Of a stretch of 64,000 nt of DNA, positions 34,267 through 43,011 are shown piece after piece. The translations under genes were made by a program, and so were the position numbers. The notes beneath the pieces are model-generated. The model saw only the letters and a list, made by a program, of their open reading frames with translations. It did not search any database and was not told the DNA's origin. Numbering within the stretch: the first letter of the stretch is position 1; every line of letters begins with the position of its first letter. Source of the stretch: Solibacillus ferritrahens (GTDB lineage: Bacteria; Bacillota; Bacilli; Bacillales_A; Planococcaceae); assembly GCF_037027585.1 (NCBI RefSeq), contig NZ_JAXCLE010000003.1:124001-188000 (forward strand). The letters are read 5' to 3'.

Positions 34267-35039
34267 CAATCATCACGACTGCCGGACGTCCAGACGAGCA
34301 ATCGCTAAAATTAGCTGAACTAGCAAGTCAGGAACTAAATGCGAAAATTATTCCACGACAAAAGCGTTCAGTTCGTAAACTTGCTGAAATTTACGATGCG
34401 AATGTAATCGTTGCTGGGAAAAACCGTTATGAATATTACGCGAAAGGTGCTGAGGCGCCTTTCTTTTTTCATCCGAATTCTGCTGCATTTCGATTGAAAC
34501 GAGTAGATCGTGGTGAAGAAGAGCCATTGCTTACAGCGTGTGCTTTACAAAAGGGCGATACGTTTTTAGATTGTACGCTCGGTATCGGCTCAGACAGCTT
34601 ATTAGCGGCATATGCGGTTGGGAATAGTGGTGAAATCATCGGTCTTGAAGCCGATCAAAATGTAGCATTTATTGTGAAAACAGGTATGCAAACTTATGAT
34701 ACTTCCGAGCTCCCATTAACGTCCTATATGCGCAATATTAAAGTCATTCATGCCAATGCGCTTGAATTTTTGAAAAAACAGGAAGATAACAGTTTTGATG
34801 TTGTATATATGGATCCGATGTTTACCGAAGTAATCGAGGAATCGACTAATTTTGAAGCATTACGTTTCGCTGGTAACCATATCCCGTTAACGGATGAATG
34901 GGTAATAGAAGCAAAGCGTGTTGCTAAAAGACGTGTTGTTTTAAAGGCACATTTTAAATCGGATTGGTTTGAACGGTATCATTTTCAGCGCGATGTCCGT
35001 CTAACTGCAAAATTCCATTATGGTGTCTATATAAAATAA
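34254..35039 (+). CDS. Class I SAM-dependent methyltransferase (YpiP-like)
   Basis: A 261-residue protein with a SAM-binding domain: TFLDCTLGIGSDSLLAAYAVG is motif I, IIGLEAD motif II, and VVYMDPMF resembles the catalytic (D/N)PP(F/Y) loop. The N-terminal 85 residues (TTAGRPDEQSLKLAELASQEL) are a separate alpha/beta segment typical of this group. Close in design to Bacillus YpiP. It overlaps the bacilliredoxin gene by 13 bp, so translation is probably coupled. Substrate unknown. Confidence 0.82.
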   Translation: MCRLTIITTAGRPDEQSLKLAELASQELNAKIIPRQKRSVRKLAEIYDANVIVAGKNRYEYYAKGAEAPFFFHPNSAAFRLKRVDRGEEEPLLTACALQKGDTFLDCTLGIGSDSLLAAYAVGNSGEIIGLEADQNVAFIVKTGMQTYDTSELPLTSYMRNIKVIHANALEFLKKQEDNSFDVVYMDPMFTEVIEESTNFEALRFAGNHIPLTDEWVIEAKRVAKRRVVLKAHFKSDWFERYHFQRDVRLTAKFHYGVYIK

Positions 35040-35042
35040 GGC

Positions 35043-35080
35043 CGTTGAAGTTCTTTTATAGGAGCTTCAGCGCTTTTTTT
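35043..35080 (+). terminator. Intrinsic terminator
   Basis: CGTTGAAG (35043-35050) pairs with CTTCAGCG (35065-35072, one wobble), followed by seven T residues. Confidence 0.75.
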
Positions 35081-35134
35081 GATTTGAATGAATATGTTGC
35101 TATGAATTGCACATAAATAGGAACGTCTTGGAAC

Positions 35135-35160
35135 TTTACATACCCCATATAGGTATGGTA
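35135..35160 (+). promoter_or_regulatory. CsoR operator overlapping the csoR promoter
   Basis: ATACCCCATATAGGTATGG (35140-35158) has the TACCCC...GGGTA-type dyad bound by CsoR. It lies between a -35 candidate TTTACA (35135-35140) and the csoR start. Confidence 0.7.
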
Positions 35161-35190
35161 ATGTAAAAATAAGTAAGGGGGATTGGTTGA

Positions 35191-35517
35191 ATGATCCATG
35201 AAAGCAACGAAGAGCACGTAATTCATGAAGTGAGCTGTCGTAAAAGTCATCATCCTGAACCGATAAAAAAAGATTTGACGACAAGATTAAATCGTATAGA
35301 AGGGCAAATTCGTGGGATTAAAGGTATGATTGAGAAAGATATTTATTGTGATGATGTCATTACACAATTATCGGCCACTCAATCTGCTTTAAATAGTGTC
35401 GCGAAAATTTTGCTGGAAGGTCATCTAAAAGGCTGTGTAGTCGATCGTTTAAATGAAGGCGACACGGAAGTATTAGACGAGCTTGTAGTTACAATTCAAA
35501 AAATGATGAAAAAATAA
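35191..35517 (+). CDS. csoR: Copper-sensing transcriptional repressor CsoR
   Basis: A 108-residue CsoR/DUF156 repressor. The Cu(I) ligands are C53 (YCDDVI), H78 and C82 (GHLKGC), and the N-terminal helix has the family segment RLNRIEGQIRGIKGMI. Apo-CsoR represses the operon; Cu(I) binding releases it. The N-terminal 20 residues are an extra His-containing extension. It is the first gene of the copper operon, with copZ 13 bp downstream. Confidence 0.94.
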   Translation: MIHESNEEHVIHEVSCRKSHHPEPIKKDLTTRLNRIEGQIRGIKGMIEKDIYCDDVITQLSATQSALNSVAKILLEGHLKGCVVDRLNEGDTEVLDELVVTIQKMMKK

Positions 35518-35530
35518 GGAGTGTTTGAGA

Positions 35531-35737
35531 ATGGAAAACGTAATTTTAAATGTAAATGGTATGACATGCGGGCATTGTGTAAAAGCTGTTGAAACAAGTG
35601 TTGGCGCATTAGCTGGTGTACAGGAAGTAAAAGTGGACCTAACTGAAAAAAAGGTAGCAGTTGCGTATAACGAAGATGCTGTTTCAGTTGATAAAATTAA
35701 AGAAACAATTGATGAACAAGGTTATGACGTTGTTTAA
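35531..35737 (+). CDS. copZ: Copper chaperone CopZ
   Basis: A 68-residue heavy-metal-associated domain with the Cu(I)-binding motif GMTCGHC (Cys13, Cys16). It hands Cu(I) to CopA and CsoR. ATG at 35531 is chosen because AAGGAG lies 9 nt upstream; an upstream TTG adds only two residues. A terminator and a second CsoR box separate it from copA. Confidence 0.95.
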   Translation: MENVILNVNGMTCGHCVKAVETSVGALAGVQEVKVDLTEKKVAVAYNEDAVSVDKIKETIDEQGYDVV

Positions 35738-35760
35738 TAATTGAGGTTTACGAATGTTTT

Positions 35761-35792
35761 AGGTTCTCTAATTAGAGAACCTCTCTTTTTAT
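35761..35792 (+). terminator. Intrinsic terminator after copZ
   Basis: Perfect 22-bp palindrome whose arms are AGGTTCTCTAA and TTAGAGAACCT (35761-35782), followed by CTCTTTTT. Confidence 0.8.
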
Positions 35793-35798
35793 AAAATT

Positions 35799-35820
35799 TT
35801 ATACCCCCTTGAGGTATAAA
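35799..35820 (+). promoter_or_regulatory. CsoR operator upstream of copA
   Basis: TATACCCCCTTGAGGTATA has the same TACCCC/AGGTA dyad as the csoR operator, giving copA its own copper-controlled promoter despite the terminator after copZ. Confidence 0.7.
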
Positions 35821-35831
35821 GAGGTGAGAAT

Positions 35832-38225
35832 ATGACAAAAGAATTGACATTGCAAGTAACAGGTATGACGTGTGCGGCATGTTCGGCAAGGATTGAAAAA
35901 GGGTTGAACCGCATGGAAGGGGTCGAATCAGCGAACGTCAATCTAGCGGTTGAAAAAGCAGCGGTTCAATATGATGAAACGGTCATCAAAGCACAGGATA
36001 TCGAGCAAAAAATCCAGGCGCTCGGCTATGATGTTGTCAAAGAGAAAGCAGATTTCACAATCGATGGTATGACGTGTGCGGCATGTTCGGCAAGAATCGA
36101 AAAGGTGCTTGGGAAAATGGACGGGATTTCTACTGCGAATGTGAACTTGGCATTGGAGAAAGCGACGATAGAATTTAATCCGTCACAAGTTTCGGTGTCC
36201 GATATTATTGCGCGTATTGAGAAAATTGGCTATGGGGCACAAGCTGTAGTCGAGGGCGACCCGGTTGATCATCGGGAAAAAGCAATCCAACGGCAAACAA
36301 TTAAATTTATCGCGGCGGCCATTTTATCACTGCCACTATTATGGACGATGGTGGCACACTTTTCATTTACGAGCTTCTTATATGTGCCTGACCTTCTAAT
36401 GAATCCTTGGGTACAGCTAGCATTAGCAACACCCGTTCAATTTATTATTGGCTGGCAATTTTATGTAGGTGCGTACAAATCATTACGCAGTGGTGCGGCC
36501 AATATGGATGTGCTCGTTGTGATGGGAACGAGTGCGGCCTATTTTTATAGTATTTATCAAATGCTCGCACATTCGAGCAGTCATATGCCGCACTTGTATT
36601 TTGAAACGAGCGCGGTGCTCATTACATTAATTTTATTAGGGAAACTGTTTGAAGCACGTGCAAAAGGTAAATCCTCACAGGCCATCAAACAGTTGATGGG
36701 TATGCAAGCGAAATCAGCACTTGTGATCCGGGATGCCGTCGAGCAGTCTGTGCCGCTTGAAGAAGTGCGCATTAATGATATTGTCCGCGTGAAGCCTGGT
36801 GAAAAAATTCCTGTCGATGGTGAAGTCGTTTCCGGTACTTCTGCGGTAGATGAATCGATGCTGACAGGCGAAAGTTTGCCGGTCGAAAAAAAGATTGGCG
36901 ATTTTGTTTATGGTGCCACATTAAACAAAAACGGTGCACTGGAAATGAAAGCTTTAAAGGTTGGCAGTGAAACAGCACTGTCACAAATCATTAAAATTGT
37001 AGAATCGGCACAAGGTTCTAAAGCACCCATTCAACGACTTGCCGATAAGATTTCCAATATTTTTGTACCAATCGTTGTCGGAATTGCCGTCGTGACATTC
37101 ATTTTATGGTGGCTAATCGGCGGAGAATTTATCCAGGCATTTGAAGCGACAATAGCAGTACTTGTTATTGCATGCCCCTGTGCGCTCGGCTTGGCGACAC
37201 CGACATCGATTATGGCGGGTTCAGGACGTGCCGCACAGCTCGGGATTTTGTTCAAAGGCGGGGAACATCTTGAACAGACCGGTTTTGTCGATACAGTGGT
37301 TGTTGATAAAACAGGTACCGTTACTAACGGGAAGCCGGTGTTAACGGATGTAGTGATGTTTAATAATTTTGATGAAGATGATGTGCTTCGCATTGCCGCA
37401 ACAGCAGAAAAACAGTCTGAACATCCTTTGGCAGAAGCGATTGTTGAAGGTGTGTTAGAGCGTGGTATTAAACTGTCAGCTGTATCAAATTTCCAAGCAC
37501 TTCCTGGACTTGGTATTGAAGCGCAAGTAGATGATGTCGAAGTAGCTGTTGGTACGAGAAAACTAATGCGTAATCAACAAATTGATATTAATGAATCAGT
37601 TGAACAGCAATTGATTTCATTGGAACAGCAAGGAAAGACTGCGATGCTTGTTGCCATTAACAAAGAATTCGCAGCAATTATTGCCGTGGCGGATACGGTA
37701 AAAGAAACATCTGCTGAAGCGGTGAAACGTTTGCATGCGCTTGGCCTGAAAGTGATTATGCTTACTGGGGACAATGAACGTACTGCTCAAGCTATTGCGG
37801 CGGAAGTGGGCATTGATGAAGTCATCTCAGAAGTGCTGCCTGAACAAAAGGCACAGCAAATTGAAACCTTGAAACAACAAGGGCGTAATGTTGCAATGGT
37901 TGGTGACGGGATAAACGACGCACCGGCACTAGCGGTAGCTGATATCGGAATGGCAATTGGTACAGGAACCGATGTTGCGATGGAAGCGGCAGATATTACA
38001 TTAATTCGCGGGGATCTGAACAGTATTGCAGATGCAATTTTAATGAGCCGTAAAACGATGACGAACATTAAACAAAACCTGTTTTGGGCGTTTGCTTATA
38101 ATATCATTGGCATTCCGATTGCTGCACTCGGTTTCCTAGCTCCTTGGGTAGCAGGTGCCGCGATGGCATTCAGTTCTGTTTCGGTTGTATTGAACGCATT
38201 AAGACTGCAACGTGTTAAATTGTAA
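35832..38225 (+). CDS. copA: Cu(I)-exporting P1B-type ATPase CopA
   Basis: A 797-residue copper exporter. Two N-terminal metal-binding domains carry GMTCAAC (near residues 11-17 and 80-86). Eight membrane helices follow, with the TGES actuator loop, the CPC ion motif in VIACPCALGLATP, the DKTGTVTNG phosphorylation site, an SEHPLAEA nucleotide-binding HP motif and MVGDGINDAPALA. All catalytic features are intact. GAGGTG precedes the ATG. Confidence 0.97.
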   Translation: MTKELTLQVTGMTCAACSARIEKGLNRMEGVESANVNLAVEKAAVQYDETVIKAQDIEQKIQALGYDVVKEKADFTIDGMTCAACSARIEKVLGKMDGISTANVNLALEKATIEFNPSQVSVSDIIARIEKIGYGAQAVVEGDPVDHREKAIQRQTIKFIAAAILSLPLLWTMVAHFSFTSFLYVPDLLMNPWVQLALATPVQFIIGWQFYVGAYKSLRSGAANMDVLVVMGTSAAYFYSIYQMLAHSSSHMPHLYFETSAVLITLILLGKLFEARAKGKSSQAIKQLMGMQAKSALVIRDAVEQSVPLEEVRINDIVRVKPGEKIPVDGEVVSGTSAVDESMLTGESLPVEKKIGDFVYGATLNKNGALEMKALKVGSETALSQIIKIVESAQGSKAPIQRLADKISNIFVPIVVGIAVVTFILWWLIGGEFIQAFEATIAVLVIACPCALGLATPTSIMAGSGRAAQLGILFKGGEHLEQTGFVDTVVVDKTGTVTNGKPVLTDVVMFNNFDEDDVLRIAATAEKQSEHPLAEAIVEGVLERGIKLSAVSNFQALPGLGIEAQVDDVEVAVGTRKLMRNQQIDINESVEQQLISLEQQGKTAMLVAINKEFAAIIAVADTVKETSAEAVKRLHALGLKVIMLTGDNERTAQAIAAEVGIDEVISEVLPEQKAQQIETLKQQGRNVAMVGDGINDAPALAVADIGMAIGTGTDVAMEAADITLIRGDLNSIADAILMSRKTMTNIKQNLFWAFAYNIIGIPIAALGFLAPWVAGAAMAFSSVSVVLNALRLQRVKL

Positions 38226-38386
38226 AAATAACCGACTTCCTGAATAAAGAATGCTTACGTTTCATAATAAAGAATATATCAACATAGAAACACAGTATAG
38301 TTTTTGTTGTAGTGAAAGCTTACAATCGATGTTTTTCTCATTCCATCTTTATTATAAATAAACCAATAATGATAGGAGCAATCAAT

Positions 38387-39385
38387 ATGAAGGAAGATTC
38401 AAAGGTATATGACGTCACGATTATCGGTGGAGGTCCTGCGGGTATGTTTACGGCATTCTACGGAGGTATGCGCCAGCTTGAAGTTAAGTTAATTGAAAGT
38501 CTTCCACAATTAGGTGGGCAGCTTGCTGCACTTTATCCAGAAAAATATATTTATGATATTGCAGGTTTTCCAAAGGTCCGGGCGCGGGAACTTGTGAATA
38601 ATTTGAAAGAGCAAATGTCAGCATTTAACCAAGAAATAGTAACTGAGCAAAGTGTCGAAACAATTACTAAGTTGGAGGACGGAACATTTAAGCTGACGAC
38701 GAACAAAGAAATACATTATTCAAAGACAATCATTATTACAGCTGGTCTTGGTGCATTCCAGCCAAGACAGTTGGAAGTTGTAGGAGCAGAATATTACGAG
38801 GGCAAAAACCTTCATTATTTCATCAGTGAGTTAAATGAATTTCAGGGGAAGAATGTAGTTATTTTCGGCGGAGGAGACTCAGCTATTGACTGGTCACTTA
38901 TGCTTGAGCCTATTGCAAAGAAAGTTACTATTGTCCATAGACGTGATCAATTTAGAGCGCATGAGCACAGTGTTGAAAAGCTGCTCAAATCGAGTGTAGA
39001 CATAAAAACGCCTTTTATACCTGATGAGTTGTTTGGTGATGAAAAGGGCATTAAACAAGTTGTCATCCGGAATGCAGAAGGAGAAAAAGAAACACTTGAG
39101 GTGGATGAAATAATCGTAAACTATGGATTTAAATCCTCATTAGGTCCAATCAAAGAGTGGGGTTTGGAAATTGAGAAAAATTCCATTATCGTAAACTCTA
39201 AAATGGAAACAAATATCGAAGGAATATATGCTGTTGGTGACGTTACCACATACGATGGAAAAGTGAAATTAATTGCAACTGGATTCGGTGAAGCGCCGGT
39301 TGCAATTAGTGCGGCACGGTTGTATATTGACCCATCAGCAAAAAAACATGTACCGCACAGCACGGATATTTTCAGTAGGAAGTAG
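38387..39385 (+). CDS. Ferredoxin/flavodoxin-NADP(+) reductase, YumC type
   Basis: A 332-residue thioredoxin-reductase-like flavoprotein. The FAD motif is VTIIGGGPAGMF, the NADPH motif is VVIFGGGDSAIDW, and the second FAD motif is GIYAVGDVTTYDGKVKLI. It lacks the CxxC of thioredoxin reductase, which is typical of the YumC-type ferredoxin-NADP reductase group and matches its 332-residue length. ATG at 38387 follows ATAGGAGC; the longer upstream reading is not conserved in type. Confidence 0.9.
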   Translation: MKEDSKVYDVTIIGGGPAGMFTAFYGGMRQLEVKLIESLPQLGGQLAALYPEKYIYDIAGFPKVRARELVNNLKEQMSAFNQEIVTEQSVETITKLEDGTFKLTTNKEIHYSKTIIITAGLGAFQPRQLEVVGAEYYEGKNLHYFISELNEFQGKNVVIFGGGDSAIDWSLMLEPIAKKVTIVHRRDQFRAHEHSVEKLLKSSVDIKTPFIPDELFGDEKGIKQVVIRNAEGEKETLEVDEIIVNYGFKSSLGPIKEWGLEIEKNSIIVNSKMETNIEGIYAVGDVTTYDGKVKLIATGFGEAPVAISAARLYIDPSAKKHVPHSTDIFSRK

Positions 39386-39408
39386 TATGGGGTTTAATAA
39401 GAGAAATG

Positions 39409-39444
39409 GAGACACAATTCGCTTATGAATTTGTGTCTCTTTTT
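39409..39444 (+). terminator. Intrinsic terminator
   Basis: GAGACACAATTC pairs with GAATTTGTGTCTC, followed by TTTTTAT, just after the reductase gene. Confidence 0.8.
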
Positions 39445-39569
39445 ATCTACATTTAGGAATCTACTATTATAAGCGTAGACCTTTACCTATTACTTTCTGA
39501 AAATTCCATATTTCGTTATGATATAACTAGCAGGAAAAATAATGAGAATTTAAAGGGAGTGCCTAAACT

Positions 39570-40376
39570 ATGGAATACATTACACTTAATAATGGAGTAA
39601 AAATGTCGATTGTTGGTACCGGAACAAATACGTATGGAAAAGAAAATAATGAATTTAAAGGAGCATTAAAAAATGAAATTCCTGAACTCGTGTCAGCACT
39701 TGAGTTGGGATATCGATCAATAGACGCTGCTATTATGTATAACAACGAAGAACTTGTCGGAAGAGTTTTAGCAGAAAGCACAGTTCCTAGAGAAGATTTA
39801 TTTATTACGACAAAAGTCCCGGCGAACGAAGAATATATTTCTTCAAAAGATGCGACTCGAGCAGCTATAGATAATAGTCTGAAAAACTTCCAAACAGATT
39901 ATTTGGACCTGCTTCTTATTCACTTCCCGATCGAAGACAAAGAACAGCTGAAAAACACTTGGGAAGTATTTGAAGATTATTACGAAGCGGGCAAACTAAA
40001 AGCAATAGGGGTTTCAAACTTTGGTAAAAATCAGCTTGATGAATTGAAAGAATTCGCTAAAGTGAAGCCAGCCGTTAATCAAATACAAATTAATTTAAAA
40101 GAAAAGAATAAAGAACTTCTGGCTTTATTACAAGAAGAGGGTATTACGCCTGTTGCATGGGGGCCTATGAAAACTGAAGCTGATCAAAACGAAGTGTTAG
40201 ATGAAATCGGTAAAGCTTATGGGAAAACTGGCGCGCAAGTGTTATTAAAATATCAAATAGAGCGCGGTGTAATCGTTATTCCAAAATCACACAACCGTGA
40301 TAATCAAGCAGCTAATCTAGCACTTTTCGATTTCGAATTAACTGCAACAGATGTAGAAAGAATTGAAAGTCTGTAA
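39570..40376 (+). CDS. Aldo/keto reductase
   Basis: A 268-residue NADPH-dependent AKR of the AKR5 type. The catalytic tetrad can be placed: Asp in YRSIDAAIMY with the following Tyr, Lys in FITTKVP and His in LLLIHFP. The cofactor-binding IPKSHNRDNQAANLALFDF is at the C-terminus. It probably reduces small aldehydes or ketones; substrate unknown. AAAGGGAG precedes the ATG and a strong terminator follows. Confidence 0.9.
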   Translation: MEYITLNNGVKMSIVGTGTNTYGKENNEFKGALKNEIPELVSALELGYRSIDAAIMYNNEELVGRVLAESTVPREDLFITTKVPANEEYISSKDATRAAIDNSLKNFQTDYLDLLLIHFPIEDKEQLKNTWEVFEDYYEAGKLKAIGVSNFGKNQLDELKEFAKVKPAVNQIQINLKEKNKELLALLQEEGITPVAWGPMKTEADQNEVLDEIGKAYGKTGAQVLLKYQIERGVIVIPKSHNRDNQAANLALFDFELTATDVERIESL

Positions 40377-40382
40377 ATGTAA

Positions 40383-40416
40383 ACAAGCGTCTCCAATTTA
40401 GGAGACGCTTGTTTTA
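40383..40416. terminator. Strong intrinsic terminator
   Basis: Perfect 12-bp stem ACAAGCGTCTCC (40383-40394) with GGAGACGCTTGT (40401-40412), then TTTA. Confidence 0.85.
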
Positions 40417-40454
40417 TCTAGTCTGTTGGTTTACGTTTTTTAATAACCAGGTCG

Positions 40455-40611
40455 AATCTTCTAATATATTTAAAAATGTGCTAATATTAGTTCAGTTTTC
40501 TAATATATCTGTCCAATGTGCTAATAAGCTGTTGAAATGTTCAAATATCGCTCGGGAATCTTCTAATATCCAGCCAAAAGGTTCTAATATCTAATCTAAA
40601 GTTCTAATAAA
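40455..40611. repeat. Degenerate array with ~21-bp period, TTCTAATAT core
   Basis: Eight copies of a CTAATAT-like core begin at about 40461, 40481, 40500, 40521, 40542, 40563, 40584 and 40604, spaced 19-21 bp. The core is usually preceded by TT or TG, and the roughly 12-bp spacers are not conserved. The array lies between convergent genes, after the aldo/keto reductase terminator. A 61-codon + strand open frame crossing it shows Ser-Asn-Ile repeats, as expected from a 21-bp (7-codon) period, and is probably not a gene. Confidence 0.7.
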
Positions 40612-40713
40612 AAATACTTCGACTTATCTAAAGCCCATATTCCAATGTGACTGTACAAAACTTATCGTAAGTGGAGTACTATTTGATTCAAATTTCATCC
40701 AAAACACAAGAAC

Positions 40714-41475
40714 CTATTCCTTCCGCATAATAAAACTCAAATGTCTGCCTGTACCTCGGTCTTGACGATGAGAAAATCCGTCATCATCCAAAAATGTGCA
40801 CATACGGTCAATTGTAATATTCTCTTCAGGAACACCTGCAAGCATGCATTGCTTTTTCACGGTTAACTGATTATCGATATGGAATTTACCTGTATCTTCA
40901 TTCCAGTACATAAATTCATCCGCATAGCCGAGTGCATTGAATTTCTCCTGCACATCCGCATCCACTTCAAATTTTTCCTGGCTAATTGCAGGTCCGATTA
41001 ACACTTTTAAATCACGCATATCACAATTTTCTTGTGTGTTTAAATGCTGTAGCAACTTTAAAGTAATTTCTTTAATCGTACCTTGCCAACCGGAATGAAC
41101 GGCACCGACTAGGTTTGTTTTTTCATTATAAAATAGAACGGGTACACAGTCTGCAGTGAAGCTTGAGATTACGACATTCGATTCGTACGTATAGAGGGCA
41201 TCGGTGTCGGAAATGGCTGTTGCGTTGTCTGTCGCACCTTTACCGATTTCTGATTTTTCTACACGGAAGAAGTTTGCGCTATGTGTTTGATTGGCGCAGA
41301 CAAAATCCGACAGGTCTGTTTCCAGCAGTGATGCAAGCTGTTTGCGGTTTTCGATAATATTAGCTTCGTTTTTGCAAACATGCAGGGCCATATTATTGTC
41401 CTCGGAAAATGCTGAATCTTTGAGTGTAATACCCATTACTCGTTTTACATTATTTTCATAAAATTTTACCTTCAT
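40714..41475 (-). CDS. pgeF: Peptidoglycan editing factor PgeF (laccase-domain protein, YlmD-like)
   Basis: A 253-residue PgeF/DUF152 protein. PgeF hydrolyses peptidoglycan precursors that wrongly carry L-Ser in place of L-Ala. The conserved metal/active-site residues are seen in NQTHSANF, TADCVPVLFY and GAVHSGWQGT, and in RMCTF near the C-terminus. GGGGGTG precedes the ATG. It stands alone rather than in the division cluster where ylmD is usually found, so it may be a second copy. Confidence 0.88.
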   Translation of the reverse strand: MKVKFYENNVKRVMGITLKDSAFSEDNNMALHVCKNEANIIENRKQLASLLETDLSDFVCANQTHSANFFRVEKSEIGKGATDNATAISDTDALYTYESNVVISSFTADCVPVLFYNEKTNLVGAVHSGWQGTIKEITLKLLQHLNTQENCDMRDLKVLIGPAISQEKFEVDADVQEKFNALGYADEFMYWNEDTGKFHIDNQLTVKKQCMLAGVPEENITIDRMCTFLDDDGFSHRQDRGTGRHLSFIMRKE

Positions 41476-41563
41476 TTTATCACCCCCTGTACTATACCCT
41501 CAAAAGCAATTTTTGTATAGGCAAATGGGGTTTGGTATAATGATGAGAAATAGGGGGAATAGG

Positions 41564-41992
41564 ATGAAAAGTTGGCAAATCATTTTAACGGGGTTTTTAC
41601 CTTATGTAATGGCGGTTATTGTTTTTATAGCGGTTGCAATTCCTTATGCGAATGAAGCGATCACATTCGGTACGGCCGTGACCATAATTGTTTATGTTTT
41701 GCCAATTTACTTCTTTGTCGTCATCCCTTGGTATTATGTGTTGTACATCATGCGCAAACGTTACAGCAAACGTGCACTTTTGTTCACAAGTCTTGTTTTT
41801 TGCGTGCTTCAGCCAATCATTTTCGGAATGATTCTTAAAGTACCGATGGGCAGCGCGGATTTTTTATTTTTTGTATCACCGCCGTTTATAGTTGGCATAA
41901 TGGTTAGTACACTGTGTATTAACTGGTTCTATAAAGAAGACTTACAGCAACTGACAGATGGAAGGGGAGAGCCGATTGGAATTGACGATTGA
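41564..41992 (+). CDS. Four-helix membrane protein of unknown function
   Basis: A 142-residue protein with four predicted membrane helices (about residues 5-27, 35-60, 71-92 and 98-120) and a charged C-terminal tail. ATG at 41564 is chosen because TAGGGGGAA lies just upstream; the longer upstream reading is not supported. The 3' end overlaps the RNase H-like gene. Family not recognised. Confidence 0.65.
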   Translation: MKSWQIILTGFLPYVMAVIVFIAVAIPYANEAITFGTAVTIIVYVLPIYFFVVIPWYYVLYIMRKRYSKRALLFTSLVFCVLQPIIFGMILKVPMGSADFLFFVSPPFIVGIMVSTLCINWFYKEDLQQLTDGRGEPIGIDD

Positions 41993-42662
41993 ATGGCACT
42001 ATATCACAAAGTCCAAGCAGGAAATTACTTGGCGAAGTGAGGCCATACCTGCTGCGCATGCCTATACGCTGGTACTGGATATGGAAAATACGGGTCGGAC
42101 AAAAAATATTGTGATGACAGATGAACATGACAGTACTTGGACCATGAAAGAGCTGAAAAAATATTTAAAATCACTGGAAACAGAACCAACCGAAGTGGAA
42201 GTGTATTTCGATGGAGGTTTTCATAGAGAAGAAAAGCTGGCTGGTTTAGGGATAGTCGTCTATTATAAACAGAATGGGAAAAACTATCGCTTGCGAACGA
42301 ACCGACTGGCGGAGTATTTAACATCAAACAATGAAGCGGAATATGCGGCTCTGAATCTTGCGGTTGAACAGCTTGAGGAAATGGGTGTCCACCATCAAAA
42401 AGTGAAGATTTATGGCGATTCGCAAGTAGTCATTAATGAAATGAACGGCGAATGGGCGGTAACTGATTCCGTTTTGACAACGTGGGCGGATAAAATCGAT
42501 GTGAAGCTGCAAAAGCTTGGCATTCGACCTCACTATGAATATATTGACCGCAAACAAAATGGTGAAGCCGATCAGCTAGCAAATCAGGCGCTTCAGGAAA
42601 TCGAAATTTACGCGGATATTGATGTACAAAAAAGTAGGAAAAAGAAGGGGGATCTTTCATGA
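41976..42662 (+). CDS. Ribonuclease H-like (reverse-transcriptase-like fold) protein
   Basis: A 228-residue protein with an N-terminal domain of about 75 residues and a C-terminal RNase H type I domain. Catalytic acidic residues are visible: Asp in VEVYFDGGFH, Glu in SNNEAEYAAL, Asp in KIYGDSQVVI, and Asp in NGEADQLANQA. It should therefore be able to cleave RNA in RNA-DNA hybrids, as do the YpeP/YpdQ-type proteins of Bacillus. TTG at 41976 follows AAGGGGAG by 6 nt and is preferred to the upstream ATG at 41958. It overlaps the genes on both sides. Confidence 0.82.
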   Translation: MELTIEWHYITKSKQEITWRSEAIPAAHAYTLVLDMENTGRTKNIVMTDEHDSTWTMKELKKYLKSLETEPTEVEVYFDGGFHREEKLAGLGIVVYYKQNGKNYRLRTNRLAEYLTSNNEAEYAALNLAVEQLEEMGVHHQKVKIYGDSQVVINEMNGEWAVTDSVLTTWADKIDVKLQKLGIRPHYEYIDRKQNGEADQLANQALQEIEIYADIDVQKSRKKKGDLS

Positions 42663-42961
42663 TTCGATCTGTTGGCGCTGGTAGTTCAAGTTTAACGAAC
42701 CAGACTCGTCCAAGAAATATACAAAAACAAACTACAGCATTCCCGAAAATTGGGGAAGATCAAGGATTCACACCAAAGCAGGAAAAGCTACGCACTGAAG
42801 AGTTCGAAAAAGCACCGATGATGGTTGGTGTAAAGCCGAAAGCACAGCTAAAATCCATTTTTGACGAAATAAATGATGTCGTTAAGAAAAATGCGGATGG
42901 GGATCGTTTGGAAGTAAGTAAACGTGCCATTTCTTTAGCAAAGGAAACTTTATTCAGTTAA
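42659..42961 (+). CDS. Small soluble protein coupled to the RNase H-like gene
   Basis: A 100-residue protein whose start overlaps the RNase H-like stop by 4 bp (ATGA), with AAGGGGGAT upstream. The first half is polar and probably disordered (Ser, Thr, Gln, Pro), and the second half is helical (LKSIFDEINDVVKKNADGDRL). I do not recognise the family. Coupling suggests joint expression with the preceding nuclease. Confidence 0.65.
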   Translation: MIRSVGAGSSSLTNQTRPRNIQKQTTAFPKIGEDQGFTPKQEKLRTEEFEKAPMMVGVKPKAQLKSIFDEINDVVKKNADGDRLEVSKRAISLAKETLFS

Positions 42962-42966
42962 AAAAT

Positions 42967-43006
42967 AAGCTCCACCGGGAAATTAATTTTCTCAGTGGAG
43001 CTTTCT
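42967..43006. terminator. Bidirectional terminator
   Basis: AAGCTCCAC (42967-42975) pairs with GTGGAGCTT (42995-43003) between convergent genes. Confidence 0.75.
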
Positions 43007-43011
43007 TTATA

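Noticed and set aside
40409..40594. 61-codon + strand frame with repeated Ser-Asn-Ile
   Set aside because: The heptad pattern follows from the ~21-bp DNA repeat, there is no ribosome site, and it begins inside a terminator.
40455..40611. Possible CRISPR array
   Set aside because: Units of 21 bp with short degenerate cores are far too small, and no cas genes are present; the same applies to 60415-60577.
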